From the NCBI GenBank assembly GCA_002314145.1, contig DCCG01000046.1, positions 62,001 through 126,000 of the forward strand: a stretch of DNA of 64,000 bases, given 5' to 3'. Both the position numbers and the translations under genes were made by a program. The notes beneath the pieces were generated by a model. The model did no database searches, was not told the origin of the DNA, and saw only the letters and a program-made list of their open reading frames with translations. Positions 34,692 to 43,963 of this stretch are shown piece by piece. Position 1 is the stretch's first letter; every line of letters starts with the position of its first letter. Origin of the DNA: Thalassolituus sp. UBA1087 (GTDB lineage Bacteria > Pseudomonadota > Gammaproteobacteria > Pseudomonadales > Oceanobacteraceae).

Positions 34692-35582
34692 TCAACGTTT
34701 AATCCCGGTAAGGACAACCCAGTCGTCCTGTTGTTCCGGCGGATTCATATCGAACCATTGGCTATAAGCCGCGGCCACTTCCCCGGCCTGCTCTGCCAGC
34801 AGACCGGACAGGGCCAGTTTGCCCCCGCTGCGGGTCAGGGCAGCGATATGGGGCCCCAGAGAGACCAGCGGGCCGGCAAGAATATTGGCAACCGTCATGT
34901 CCGCCTGAACATCCGGGGTGTTGTCCGGCAGATAGATTTCATACAGATCGTCACGGATGCCATTACGGCCGGCATTGTCACGGGTGGCAGTCAGTGCCTG
35001 GGGATCAATATCCGTTCCTATCATGTGGCGCGCCCCCAGTAACAGAGCGGCAATCCCCAGAATGCCGGAGCCACAGCCGTAATCGACGACCAGCTCTCCG
35101 CCTTTGACTTCGCGGTCAAGGTATTTCAGGCACAGGGCGGTAGTCGGGTGCGTCCCTGTGCCGAAGGCAAGGCCCGGATCCAGCATCAGATTCACCGCGT
35201 CTTTCTGTGGTGGTTCGCGCCAGCTCGGGCAGACCCACAGGCGTTCACCAAAGGGCATCGGATGGTAGTCGTCCATCCAGGCGCGGACCCAGTCTTTGTC
35301 TTCCACCAGTTCGGTTTTGTGCGCTGGCAGCTCTGTGCCACCTTCTGCACCGAAGCACAGGCGGATCTGCTCCAGCAGTTCGTCACTGTTGCGGTTGGCG
35401 TCAAACAGACCTATGACTTCCGTTTTATCCCAGATGGGTGTGGTCCCCAGTTCGGGTTCCAGAATCGGCTGGTCAGCGTCATCCTGCAGGGTAACGGACA
35501 GTGCACCGGCGCCGAGCAGTGCATTTTCAACGGCTTCTACCTGCGCACGGGCAGCATGAAAACGAACCTGCATCCAGGACAT
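34692..35582 (-). CDS. prmA: Ribosomal protein L11 methyltransferase PrmA
   Basis: The 296-residue SAM-dependent enzyme trimethylates several residues of L11. The SAM motif is VVDYGCGSGILGIAALLLGA, preceded by DPGLAFGTGTHPTTALCL and followed by NILAGPL, all PrmA signatures. Its ATG overlaps the aroQ stop by one base. In Pseudomonas accB and accC lie between aroQ and prmA; here they are absent. Confidence 0.97.
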   Translation of the reverse strand: MSWMQVRFHAARAQVEAVENALLGAGALSVTLQDDADQPILEPELGTTPIWDKTEVIGLFDANRNSDELLEQIRLCFGAEGGTELPAHKTELVEDKDWVRAWMDDYHPMPFGERLWVCPSWREPPQKDAVNLMLDPGLAFGTGTHPTTALCLKYLDREVKGGELVVDYGCGSGILGIAALLLGARHMIGTDIDPQALTATRDNAGRNGIRDDLYEIYLPDNTPDVQADMTVANILAGPLVSLGPHIAALTRSGGKLALSGLLAEQAGEVAAAYSQWFDMNPPEQQDDWVVLTGIKR

Positions 35583-36040
35583 CAGGCCTGACCTCCCTGT
35601 GTTTGTTCAAGGTGGCTGATGGCCGCCCGCAGTGCGAGATCATATCCCTGAGTGCCGAGGCCGGCGATGACGCCGGTGGCGATATCGCTCAGGTAAGAGT
35701 GGTGACGGAAATCTTCGCGGGCATGCACGTTGGAGATATGAATCTCGATAAACGGAATCGCAACACCGGATAAGGCATCACGCAGAGCCACACTGGTATG
35801 GGTGAAGGCCGCCGGATTAATAATGATAAAACCGGTGCCATCGCTGCGCGCGGCGTGAATACGGTTAATCAGCTCGTGCTCTGCGTTACTCTGGAACTGT
35901 TGCAGCTCATGACCGGCGGCGGCAGCAGCTGCTGTCAGCTGCTGCTCCAGGTCGGCCAGTGTGGTGCTGCCGTAGATATGAGGTTCCCGGGTGCCCAATA
36001 AATTAAGGTTGGGGCCCTGAAGTACCAGTATGCTCGCCAT
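35582..36040 (-). CDS. aroQ: 3-dehydroquinate dehydratase, type II
   Basis: The 152-residue enzyme performs the third shikimate-pathway step. The catalytic Tyr is in GTREPHIYG, after LVLQGPNLNLLG. Also present are NPAAFTHTSVALRDAL and EIHISNVHAREDFRHHSYLS, both type II hallmarks. It overlaps prmA by one base. Its upstream neighbour is the diguanylate cyclase gene on the same strand, 114 bases away. Confidence 0.97.
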   Translation of the reverse strand: MASILVLQGPNLNLLGTREPHIYGSTTLADLEQQLTAAAAAAGHELQQFQSNAEHELINRIHAARSDGTGFIIINPAAFTHTSVALRDALSGVAIPFIEIHISNVHAREDFRHHSYLSDIATGVIAGLGTQGYDLALRAAISHLEQTQGGQA

Positions 36041-36154
36041 AGCCAGAGTTCCTGCAAAGAAAGGATGGGGCCGGATATTGCCCCGAAAGCCCGCGAGTTT
36101 GCCGAAAAAGCCCGCTATCGTCCAGCTTTCCGCTGTTTTATGCCGGATGAAGTG

Positions 36155-37759
36155 CTATTTATGTGAACTGGCGGTGCATACCTGATTGCGGCCCTGATGT
36201 TTTGCCTCGTACAGTGCTTTATCAGTTTCAGCAATCAGCTCGCTGACGCTTTGCCCCTGCCATTGGCTGACACCGCAGGAGAAGGAGACCCGGAGGTCAT
36301 TGTGGTCATGGATCAGGCGGGCAAAATTCTTGCGGATTTTATCCATGACGGCAGCCGCCTGTTCGAGATTGGCATCGATCAGAACCACGGCAAATTCTTC
36401 CCCGCCGTAGCGGCCGATCGGGTCGGTCTTGCGCAGGCTCTGGCGCAGAAATAATGACAGATTACGGATGACATCATCGCCGACCGGGTGACCATAGTGG
36501 TCATTGACCTGTTTGAAATGATCGATATCGATCATGGCAAAACTGACGGGAACATCATCCGAGGCGTTACGGATAGCCAGCTGCAGTGCTTCCTGCAGAT
36601 GGGTATGGTTGAGCAGACCGGTGAGGCTGTCGCGGGCAATCAGATCACGCAGTTGGCGCGCCCGGGCGACCCGGTTTTTGATGGTGGCAACCAGATGCGG
36701 CGGGCTGACGGGTTTGGTAAGAAAATCGTCGCCGCCTTCGGCCATAGCCGCCAGCTGACGGTCTCTGTCTTCTTCACCGGAGACATAAATAATTGGCAGA
36801 TGAAAATATTCCGGCTGCTGGCGGATAATGCGCGACAGCTCCATGCCATTACAGTCCGGCATGTACATATCCATCAGCACAATATCCGGGGCAAACGCTT
36901 GCAGCACAGATAAGACCTGCAGGGGCTCATTAACCACCTGTGTCACCATGCCGGCTTTGTTGAGTATATTTTCTGCGTGAATGCTCTGGGTGCGGGAGTC
37001 ATCCACAATCAGAATTTTCTGAGCAATCACAGGTGCGGTATCCAGCTCGGATTCCAGCTGGCCGATGATGGCATGCACGTTATTTTCATCGAAAAACGCC
37101 ACGCCGCCGCAGCGCAGCGCCTGTATCTGTTCCAGCAGGCAGGGAGGGTCATCCTTCCAGGTAAAGATAACCGGCAGTGGGGTCTCACGGGTATCCTGCA
37201 ATTGCCGGGCGATGTTCAGGCCTTCGCCACCGGAGCCAAAGTCATGGTCGAGAATAATGGCAGACGGGTGTCGTTGCTCCAGTGTCTGGGTGAGGTCATG
37301 GGGCGTACGCTGCAGTTCCGGACGGTAGCCGAAGTACTGCATCTGTTCTGCCATGGTGACGGCCTGGTCAATGTCCTGCAGAGCAATATACACAGGTTTT
37401 TTATGCGGAATGATTGCCGCAGACGAGTGCTTATCGGTATGCCGCAGAGCGGTTTTGCTTAAGCCGATAATAATGGCATTAATGGCTTCCAGCAGTTCGC
37501 TGTCAGGGCTGTTGCCATTGGCGATGCGCATCAGCAGCTGCGACAGTTCAACCGCCAGACTCTGGTGTTTGGCGGCCCCGAAGCGCTTGGCGTAGCGGAT
37601 AAGTTTGTCTGTGGCCAGAATCAGCTCACTGAGTGTTTCCGGTTGCCAGTCGCGCTCCGGAAGCTGGCGCCACAGATCAATGATCTGACGCACCTGATTG
37701 ATCACGCGGTGAGAAAAATGTTGTCTGATCCGGTCAGCCGGAGACAGGCTGTCTGTCAT
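36155..37759 (-). CDS. REC-REC-GGDEF diguanylate cyclase (GcbA-like)
   Basis: The 534-residue protein has a helical N-terminal region (1-110) that may be a degenerate HPt. A first, divergent receiver-like domain (about 118-245) and a canonical second receiver (KILIVDDSRTQSIHAEN, Asp in IVLMDMYMPDCNG, Lys in FLTKP) follow. The C-terminal GGDEF domain has active-site RYGGEEF, and RKTD five residues before it forms a product-inhibition I-site. It should make c-di-GMP. Architecture and closeness to aroQ recall Pseudomonas GcbA (PA4843). It is divergent from lapG-lapD, which suggests that it feeds LapD; that link is inference. Confidence 0.88.
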   Translation of the reverse strand: MTDSLSPADRIRQHFSHRVINQVRQIIDLWRQLPERDWQPETLSELILATDKLIRYAKRFGAAKHQSLAVELSQLLMRIANGNSPDSELLEAINAIIIGLSKTALRHTDKHSSAAIIPHKKPVYIALQDIDQAVTMAEQMQYFGYRPELQRTPHDLTQTLEQRHPSAIILDHDFGSGGEGLNIARQLQDTRETPLPVIFTWKDDPPCLLEQIQALRCGGVAFFDENNVHAIIGQLESELDTAPVIAQKILIVDDSRTQSIHAENILNKAGMVTQVVNEPLQVLSVLQAFAPDIVLMDMYMPDCNGMELSRIIRQQPEYFHLPIIYVSGEEDRDRQLAAMAEGGDDFLTKPVSPPHLVATIKNRVARARQLRDLIARDSLTGLLNHTHLQEALQLAIRNASDDVPVSFAMIDIDHFKQVNDHYGHPVGDDVIRNLSLFLRQSLRKTDPIGRYGGEEFAVVLIDANLEQAAAVMDKIRKNFARLIHDHNDLRVSFSCGVSQWQGQSVSELIAETDKALYEAKHQGRNQVCTASSHK

Positions 37760-37936
37760 AGCGGGTACTTCTCAGCAGTTATGCTTAAAGCATAGCAGTG
37801 TTCCGCGGTTCTTCCCGTTGAAAAGGCCGAGCCGGATCGGTGCTTTTATTGATATAAATAATTGTTGTTTGGGGTTCGTGACAATCGCCAGCGCCGTCTA
37901 CGCTTAAGGGATGTTGTTTTCTGGTTTCCTGCGCTG

Positions 37937-38629
37937 ATGGACTCATGCCCTGACTGGTACGCTGATAAGCCGTTGCAAAAGGCCCTGTTGTTGTTGCTCT
38001 GTATTGTGTCTGTCCGGGCAGGGTTGCTGGCGGACGCGGAACGCTGGGTGCCGGAGACGCTGATATCGGCCGCCTACCAGGACTATGGCAGGGAAGCCGG
38101 TGATACTGTGTCTGCCTGGCGGGAAGAACTGCATCGGTTAAGTGGCAGCAGCGAAAAAGAAAAATTAATCGGTGTTAATCGCTTTATTAACAATGCCTTT
38201 CCGTTTGTCAGTGATCTGAAACACTGGCAGAAGGATGATTACTGGGCCACACCGTTCGAATCCATCGCAACCCGTGGCGGTGACTGCGAAGATTATGTCA
38301 TTGCCAAATATTACTCTCTGCGTCAGTTGGGGGTTGATACCAATAAGCTGCGCATTACGTATGTAAAGGCCATCCGGCTGAATCAGGCACATATGGTGTT
38401 GACCTATTTCCCGCAACCGGATGCAATCCCTTATGTGTTGGATAATCTGACCGGGAAAATACTGCCGGCCAGTGAACGCCCGGATCTGTCACCTGTATAC
38501 AGTTTTAACGGTGAAGGCATGTGGCTCGAACGTATGAAAGGTGAGGGCATCCGTATGGGCAACCCGAATAAGCTGGACCTGTGGACGGATCTGAGGATCC
38601 GCATGAATGAACTCGGAATGGATTTATAA
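37937..38629 (+). CDS. lapG: Periplasmic cysteine protease LapG
   Basis: About 230 residues from the ATG at 37937; a TTG at 37862 is the longer alternative and neither has a strong Shine-Dalgarno. A signal segment (KALLLLLCIVSVRAGLLA) is followed by the bacterial transglutaminase-like protease domain. The catalytic triad is Cys117 in RGGDCEDYVIAKYYSLRQLG, His152 in NQAHMVLTY and Asp169 in VLDNLTG. The Asp and Glu flanking the Cys match the calcium-binding residues of known LapG. LapG clips LapA-type adhesins off the surface unless held by LapD. No adhesin gene is in the window. Confidence 0.92.
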   Translation: MDSCPDWYADKPLQKALLLLLCIVSVRAGLLADAERWVPETLISAAYQDYGREAGDTVSAWREELHRLSGSSEKEKLIGVNRFINNAFPFVSDLKHWQKDDYWATPFESIATRGGDCEDYVIAKYYSLRQLGVDTNKLRITYVKAIRLNQAHMVLTYFPQPDAIPYVLDNLTGKILPASERPDLSPVYSFNGEGMWLERMKGEGIRMGNPNKLDLWTDLRIRMNELGMDL

Positions 38630-38641
38630 AAGGATGCCATC

Positions 38642-40618
38642 ATGACCCTGCGACAACAGTTTTCATTGCTTACCGGTCTGCTGGTGGTGATCCTGCTGGC
38701 CGGCAACCTGGTTCTGACCATCAGCAATGGCCGTGATTACTTCCAGCAGCAGCTGAATGCCCGTGCTTACGATGCGGCCACGTCGCTGGCGCTGTCGATG
38801 TCGCAGATGACGGATCAGGATACCGTTCAGCTCAGCCGTCTGATTGACGTGTTGTTTGACCGCGGCTTTTTCTCTGCCATTGAATTTCATCCGGTCAACG
38901 GCGATGCCATCCACCGCCGCAGTCGTGAAGCGTTGGCGACACGACCAGCTCCGGCCTGGTTTATGGCCTCTGTTGATTTTGATATGACACCGGCACAGGC
39001 CGATGTGACGCGCCAATGGCAACGGCTGGGGACAGTGACTGTGACCAGTCATACTGACTTTGCTTACCGTGATCTGTGGGCCATGGTCCGCAGTGAAATG
39101 ATCTGGTTTGCCTGGGTGCTTGTGTTATCGCTGGGTCTGCTGCATCTGTTGCTGAACTGGCTGTTCCGGCCAGTGCTGCTGGTCGAGAAACAGGCGCTGG
39201 CGATCTGTGAGCGCGAATGGCAGGTGCAGGAGAATATTCCCCGCGCCCGGGAATTGCGCCGTATGGTGCTGGCAATGAACAAAATGGTGCTGAAGTTACA
39301 GAGCATCTTCAGTGAACAGTCCGCCATGACGGAACAGCTGCGTGAAGAATCTTTTCAGGACCCGCTCACCGGTGTTCTCAACAGGCGCGGGTTTGATGAA
39401 CGGCTGGCGCATATACTGCAGCGCGAAGAAGAACACAGTGGCCTGCTGGTTCTGCTGCAGCTGGGCGGCCTGGCCGAGTTTAACCGGGACGAAGGCCGTC
39501 AGGCGGCGGACGATCTGCTGCAGCTGCTGGGCAGTCAGATCCGCGAAGCGACCGCAGGGTCGGCCCAGGCTTTTGCCGGGCGGCGCTCGGGGACGGATTT
39601 TGCGGTCTACCTGCCTTGCTCTGACAGCCTGCAGGCAGATGAACTGCTGCATCAGGTGCACAGTGACCTGCTGACCAGTGTTCTTACCCAGCGCAACGCG
39701 CTGGTGTTCCACCTGGGCGGCGTATTTCTGCAGAACGGCCGGGATGATCCTTCTCATGCGCTGAGCTGTGCTGACGCGGCTCTGCGTCAGGCTCAGCGTC
39801 ATCCGGACAGCACCGCACAGCTGTATGACGGCAGTAGCGCAGATAAAGAGTGGACGGCCGGTGAGTGGCGCACCCTGCTGACTGAAGCCCTGGCTTCTGA
39901 TGCCCTGTCACTGCAATTTATGCCGGTACTCTGTCATCGTAATAACCGTATTCTGCAGTATGAAGTGCTGACCCGGCTGAGCTGGCAGGATGAAATCATC
40001 TCAGCCGCGCGCTTCTGGCCAATGGTGGAGCAGCATCAGCTGGCCGCGCGTTATGATCTGGCGATTATTGCCCGGGTTATCCGTCAGCTGGTGAAACAGC
40101 CCCCCAGGCCCGATGTGCGTTATTGCGTCAATCTGTCGGCGGCGTCGGTACTGGATGACGAATTTCATCACCAGCTGCAGTCTCTGTTAGCGGAATCTCC
40201 GGAGCTGGCCGGTTATCTTGCTCTGGAAGTGGCGGAACCGGCACTGCCCGGCGCCGAAGCCGCGCTGGCCAGGCTGGCTATGGTGCTGCGTCCCTTCCGG
40301 ATCGCTCTCGGTGTGGACCAGGTGGGCACCGGCAATATGGCATTTGCTTATCTGCAGCGACTGCCGCTGGACTATATACGCATTGATGGCAGTTTTAACC
40401 GTGGCCTGCATCAGGCGCAGGACAGAAAATTCTTTATTCAGTCGATGGTGCAGATTGCCCACAATCTCGACCTGCTGGTGCTGGGGGAAGGGGTGGAAGA
40501 AAACGCAGATGTCGCCGTGTTGCGACAAACCGGCGTGGACGGTATGAGTGGTTACTACTTCAGCCGGCCGCTCCTGTCCCTGAGTGATGCACATCAATGG
40601 CAGCCACCTTCTGAGTGA
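38642..40618 (+). CDS. lapD: c-di-GMP receptor LapD
   Basis: The 658-residue inner-membrane protein has an N-terminal helix, a periplasmic LapG-binding domain (about 25-150), a second helix and a HAMP segment. A degenerate GGDEF follows (FQDPLTGVLNRRGF is kept, but the active-site loop reads RRSGTDF), then a degenerate EAL (YEVLTRL instead of EALxR). These losses are typical of LapD, which binds c-di-GMP through its EAL domain and then sequesters LapG. It starts 12 bases after lapG in the same operon. Confidence 0.94.
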   Translation: MTLRQQFSLLTGLLVVILLAGNLVLTISNGRDYFQQQLNARAYDAATSLALSMSQMTDQDTVQLSRLIDVLFDRGFFSAIEFHPVNGDAIHRRSREALATRPAPAWFMASVDFDMTPAQADVTRQWQRLGTVTVTSHTDFAYRDLWAMVRSEMIWFAWVLVLSLGLLHLLLNWLFRPVLLVEKQALAICEREWQVQENIPRARELRRMVLAMNKMVLKLQSIFSEQSAMTEQLREESFQDPLTGVLNRRGFDERLAHILQREEEHSGLLVLLQLGGLAEFNRDEGRQAADDLLQLLGSQIREATAGSAQAFAGRRSGTDFAVYLPCSDSLQADELLHQVHSDLLTSVLTQRNALVFHLGGVFLQNGRDDPSHALSCADAALRQAQRHPDSTAQLYDGSSADKEWTAGEWRTLLTEALASDALSLQFMPVLCHRNNRILQYEVLTRLSWQDEIISAARFWPMVEQHQLAARYDLAIIARVIRQLVKQPPRPDVRYCVNLSAASVLDDEFHHQLQSLLAESPELAGYLALEVAEPALPGAEAALARLAMVLRPFRIALGVDQVGTGNMAFAYLQRLPLDYIRIDGSFNRGLHQAQDRKFFIQSMVQIAHNLDLLVLGEGVEENADVAVLRQTGVDGMSGYYFSRPLLSLSDAHQWQPPSE

Positions 40619-40743
40619 TATTGCGGCATTTTGCCGCTATCCCCGCGGTGCACTCAGGGTAGAATCCGGTTGCGCATCAGGGCCTGTTTCATGAGTATTC
40701 ACAGATCCTGATCCTTGCTTATAACAATACGATACGGAACCTG

Positions 40744-41175
40744 ATGATGACTCAAACACGCCGCTTTTCCCTGTACTCTATGTTTACTGCACTGCTGCTG
40801 TCACCGCTGGCCAGCGCCGACATTCTGATCGACGATCCCTATGTGCGTGAGCCGGTGCCCGGGCGCAATATGAGTGCTGCTTTTATGAGTGTCCGTAATA
40901 CGGCAGCAGAGGATGCTGTCCTGGTCAGCGCCAGCGCCCCCTGGGCCGGAAAAATCGAGATTCATACGCACAGACATGAAGACGGCGTTATGAAAATGCG
41001 CCAGATTGAATCACTGACCATTCCCGCAGGCGGTCAGGTGTTACTGAAACCGATGGGGCTTCATCTGATGTTATTCAGACTGCAACAGCCGTTAGCGGAT
41101 TCTCTGCCTCTGACGTTATGTTTTGCCTCCGGCGCCTGTGTGGACACAGTGGCGGAATTGCGCAAACCGCAATAA
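40744..41175 (+). CDS. Periplasmic copper chaperone PCu(A)C
   Basis: The 143-residue protein has a signal peptide ending in LASA, then the PCu(A)C fold. Copper ligands fit the H-x-M pattern: His in IEIHTHRHEDGVMKM, Met in the same stretch, and His/Met in GLHLMLF. Family members deliver Cu(I) to the Cu-A site of cytochrome oxidase. A Cys pair (LCFASGAC) near the C-terminus is unusual and may be structural. It is preceded by lapD in the same direction (125-base gap) and is probably its own unit. Confidence 0.92.
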   Translation: MMTQTRRFSLYSMFTALLLSPLASADILIDDPYVREPVPGRNMSAAFMSVRNTAAEDAVLVSASAPWAGKIEIHTHRHEDGVMKMRQIESLTIPAGGQVLLKPMGLHLMLFRLQQPLADSLPLTLCFASGACVDTVAELRKPQ

Positions 41176-41227
41176 CCGGCCGGTTCTGTTAAGCCGTCAC
41201 TGGACGGCTTTGCCGGCCGGCGTTATT
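41171..41227. repeat. Nested hairpin between the copper chaperone and DUF808 genes
   Basis: Inner stem AAGCCGTC/GACGGCTT with an ACTG loop sits inside an outer stem AATAACCGGCCGG (41171-41183) and CCGGCCGGCGTTATT (41213-41227). It overlaps the chaperone stop codon. No T-run follows, so it may be a weak terminator or an mRNA 3' stabiliser. Confidence 0.55.
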
Positions 41228-41259
41228 GTGCGGCCTGATTTATTGACGGAATCCGATTT

Positions 41260-42219
41260 ATGGCCGCCTCCAGCCTGCTTGCTCTTATAGATGATATCGC
41301 CAGTGTACTTGATGACGTGGCAGCCATGTCGAAACTGGCGGCAAAGAAAACCACGGGGGTACTGGGCGATGATCTGGCGCTGAATGCGGAGCAGGTTTCC
41401 GGTATCCGTGCCGAACGGGAATTGCCCGTGGTTTGGGCTGTCACCAAAGGCTCACTGAAAAATAAACTGATTCTGGTGCCTGCAGCATTATTGATCAGTG
41501 CTTTTTTACCGCAGGCGGTGATGGTTCTGCTGATGCTGGGCGGTGCTTTTCTGTGTTTTGAAGGTGTGGAAAAGGTACTGCATACGTTTTTCCATCCGGC
41601 GGCTGCCCGGGAAGAAAAAAAGCAGCTCAAGAATGCTCTGGTCAAATCTCCACAACAACTGCTGGCCTTTGAAAAAGAAAAAATCCGCGGCGCTATCCGT
41701 ACCGATTTTATTTTATCGGCTGAAATTATCGTGATCGTACTGGGTTCCGTAGCCGATGCTGATCTGCTGACCCGGGTCATTGTGGTATCACTGCTGGCGC
41801 TGGCATTTACGCTGGGGGTGTATGGCATCGTCGCAGCCATCGTTAAAATGGATGACGCTGGCCTGTGGCTGTCAGAGCGGGAAGGAGACCGCGTGGCGAT
41901 CCGGCTGCAGCAGTTTATGGGTCGCGGCCTGTTAGCGGCTGCCCCTAAGCTGATGAAACTCCTGTCCGTGGTCGGCACTATTGCGATGTTTTTAGTGGGG
42001 GGAGGCATCCTGACCCATGGTTTGCCGGCACTGGAGCATCTCAGTCATGCCCTGACCAGTCAATTACTGGACGGTTTGTCAGGCTGGCTGGCGGCCACCG
42101 GGCAGGCACTGTTACCCCTGTTGTTTAATATGATTGCCGGGCTGGTGGCAGGCGGGATACTGGTGGCAGGCTTTACACTGATTAAACGTATCCGCGGGCA
42201 GGACAGCGCTGCTCACTGA
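41260..42219 (+). CDS. DUF808 family inner membrane protein (YedI-like)
   Basis: The 319-residue protein starts with ASSLLALIDDIASVLDDVAAMSKLAAKKTTGVLGDDLALNAEQV, the hallmark of DUF808/YedI. About six hydrophobic segments follow, with GGAFLCFEGVEKVLH and LGVYGIVAAIVKMDDAGLWL. Function is unknown. It stands alone, convergent with yacG. Confidence 0.92.
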   Translation: MAASSLLALIDDIASVLDDVAAMSKLAAKKTTGVLGDDLALNAEQVSGIRAERELPVVWAVTKGSLKNKLILVPAALLISAFLPQAVMVLLMLGGAFLCFEGVEKVLHTFFHPAAAREEKKQLKNALVKSPQQLLAFEKEKIRGAIRTDFILSAEIIVIVLGSVADADLLTRVIVVSLLALAFTLGVYGIVAAIVKMDDAGLWLSEREGDRVAIRLQQFMGRGLLAAAPKLMKLLSVVGTIAMFLVGGGILTHGLPALEHLSHALTSQLLDGLSGWLAATGQALLPLLFNMIAGLVAGGILVAGFTLIKRIRGQDSAAH

Positions 42220-42257
42220 ACGGAGCTGGTGGCTTCCAGGGCCACCGATTGCCCTGA

Positions 42258-42455
42258 TCAGTTATCCCAGCGCTTCTGTTCGTTCCAGTCTTCGGACATC
42301 ATTTCTTCTTCCACAGACTTGCCGGGAATCGCATGGCCTTCACTGGCCCATTCTCCCAGATCAATCAATTTACAGCGTTCACTGCAGAAAGGGCGGTATT
42401 TATTGTCGGGCGTCCATTCGAGACTTTTCTGGCAGGTGGGGCACTGAACTTTCAT
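42258..42455 (-). CDS. yacG: DNA gyrase inhibitor / zinc protein YacG
   Basis: The 65-residue protein has a four-Cys zinc site (CPTCQKSLEW and FCSERCKLIDLGEWASEGHAIPG). E. coli YacG binds GyrB and inhibits gyrase. It follows coaE by 6 bases and ends the pilB-C-D-coaE-yacG series, the same order as in Pseudomonas. Confidence 0.96.
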   Translation of the reverse strand: MKVQCPTCQKSLEWTPDNKYRPFCSERCKLIDLGEWASEGHAIPGKSVEEEMMSEDWNEQKRWDN

Positions 42456-42461
42456 AAGGTG

Positions 42462-43064
42462 TTAACCATTGGCAGCTGTTTGCAGGTATTGGTCGTGCAG
42501 TGTATCTAACTGTGCATAAAGATGCTGCAGGGTGTGACTGTTATCAGCAATATCATCGGCCAGCCGGCGTTTTTCTGCGGCCGGCATCTGGGCGGCGATA
42601 ATCCGCCGGATCTGGATTTCATCAGCCTGATCGCGCTGACAGGCTCTGGATAACTGCAGTTCTGAGGGGACATCAATCAGCAATGTGCGCTGTGTCAGCC
42701 TGTGCTGGCCGGATTCGAACAACAGGGGCGATACCAGAACCGCATAAGGGGAACGGGCAGCCTGTAACTGGCGGATAATGCTTTCCCGGATGCGGGGATG
42801 GGTCTGGCTTTCCAGCCAACGGCGTTCATCAGGTTCGGCGAAGACTTTTTCGCGCAGCCAGGCGCGGTTCAGCGTCTGATCAGCGCACAGTACCTGATCA
42901 CCGAAGTGTTCGCGTAATGCCTGCCAGGCAGGTTCTCCGGGCTGCACCACTTCGCGCGCGACCACGTCAGCATCCACCACCCGGATGCCTTTGCCGGCCA
43001 GGTAATCCGACGCGGCGGTTTTGCCGCTGCCGATACCTCCGGTCAATCCCAGAACCCAGGTCAT
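42462..43064 (-). CDS. coaE: Dephospho-CoA kinase
   Basis: The 200-residue enzyme makes CoA from dephospho-CoA. The ATG at 43064 (MTWVLGLTGGIGSGKT) puts the P-loop at the N-terminus; an in-frame start at 43127 would add residues inside pilD. DADVVAREVV, the substrate motif, and the lid region are present. It follows pilD by 20 bases. Confidence 0.97.
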   Translation of the reverse strand: MTWVLGLTGGIGSGKTAASDYLAGKGIRVVDADVVAREVVQPGEPAWQALREHFGDQVLCADQTLNRAWLREKVFAEPDERRWLESQTHPRIRESIIRQLQAARSPYAVLVSPLLFESGQHRLTQRTLLIDVPSELQLSRACQRDQADEIQIRRIIAAQMPAAEKRRLADDIADNSHTLQHLYAQLDTLHDQYLQTAANG

Positions 43065-43084
43065 GTGGATACCGCTGCCATAAC

Positions 43085-43963
43085 TCAGAGTATACCCAGA
43101 TACCAGGCGGTCAGATCCTGCCCCCACATGGCGGCAATCCAGCCAGCAGCAGCCAGGTAAGGGCCGAAGGGGATCGGCAGGTTTTTATCGCGGCCGAGAA
43201 CAGCAATACCGGCTATGCCGACGACTGCGCCCACCACCGAAGATAACAGGATAATAACCGGCAGGGCGCTGACACCCAGCCAGGCTCCCAGCGCGGCCAG
43301 CAGTTTGAAATCACCGAACCCCATGCCTTCCTTACCGGTTGCCAGTTTAAACAGCCAGTAAACGCTCCACAGAGCCAGATAGCCACAGGCTGCCCCGTAC
43401 ACCGCATCGGTGAGGTCGGTGAACATACCTTGTGAATTCACCAGCAGGCCCAGCCACAGCAGGCCTAAAGTCATGGAATCGGGCAGTATCTGATAGTCGA
43501 TATCGATCACAGACATGGCCAGCAGCAGCCAGGTGAACACCAGCATAGCGGCCAGTGGCCATCCCCAGGGATACTGAATAATCAGGGCAGCACTGAGTAT
43601 CGCCGTGGCAAGTTCAACAATCGGGTAACGGACACTGATCGGCTGGCCGCAGGCTTTGCATCTTCCCTTCAGCAGTAACCAGCTGATCACCGGAATATTC
43701 TGCCACGGACGGACTTTTGCACCGCATTGCGGGCAATGAGAGTCGGGCTTTATCAGGTTAAAGGGTTTATTCAGATCGTCCAGTGCCGGATGTTTGGGCA
43801 GGCTGGTATCCATTTCTGCTGCGTCCCGTTTCCACTCCCGGAACATCATGATTGGCAGGCGCAGAATGACGACATTGAGGAAACTGCCGATGAGCAGGCT
43901 GATAATGACAATAAAAATGGCCGCCAGTAATGTTGAATCTGCCAGCAGAGAGAACAATTGCAT
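43085..43963 (-). CDS. pilD: Prepilin peptidase / N-methyltransferase PilD
   Basis: The 292-residue membrane aspartyl protease cleaves and methylates type IV pilins and type II pseudopilins. The N-terminal zinc-binding domain has CPQC and CKAC pairs. The catalytic Asp motifs are DIDYQILPD and GMGFGDFK, and about eight helices are visible. Its ATG overlaps the pilC stop by one base. Likely substrates in this window are PilA, PilE, PilV, PilW, PilX, FimU and FimT. Confidence 0.97.
   Translation of the reverse strand: MQLFSLLADSTLLAAIFIVIISLLIGSFLNVVILRLPIMMFREWKRDAAEMDTSLPKHPALDDLNKPFNLIKPDSHCPQCGAKVRPWQNIPVISWLLLKGRCKACGQPISVRYPIVELATAILSAALIIQYPWGWPLAAMLVFTWLLLAMSVIDIDYQILPDSMTLGLLWLGLLVNSQGMFTDLTDAVYGAACGYLALWSVYWLFKLATGKEGMGFGDFKLLAALGAWLGVSALPVIILLSSVVGAVVGIAGIAVLGRDKNLPIPFGPYLAAAGWIAAMWGQDLTAWYLGIL

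Noticed and set aside
42228..42246. GGTGGC/GCCACC hairpin between the DUF808 gene and yacG
   Set aside because: A six-base stem without a T-run on either side; not convincing as a terminator.
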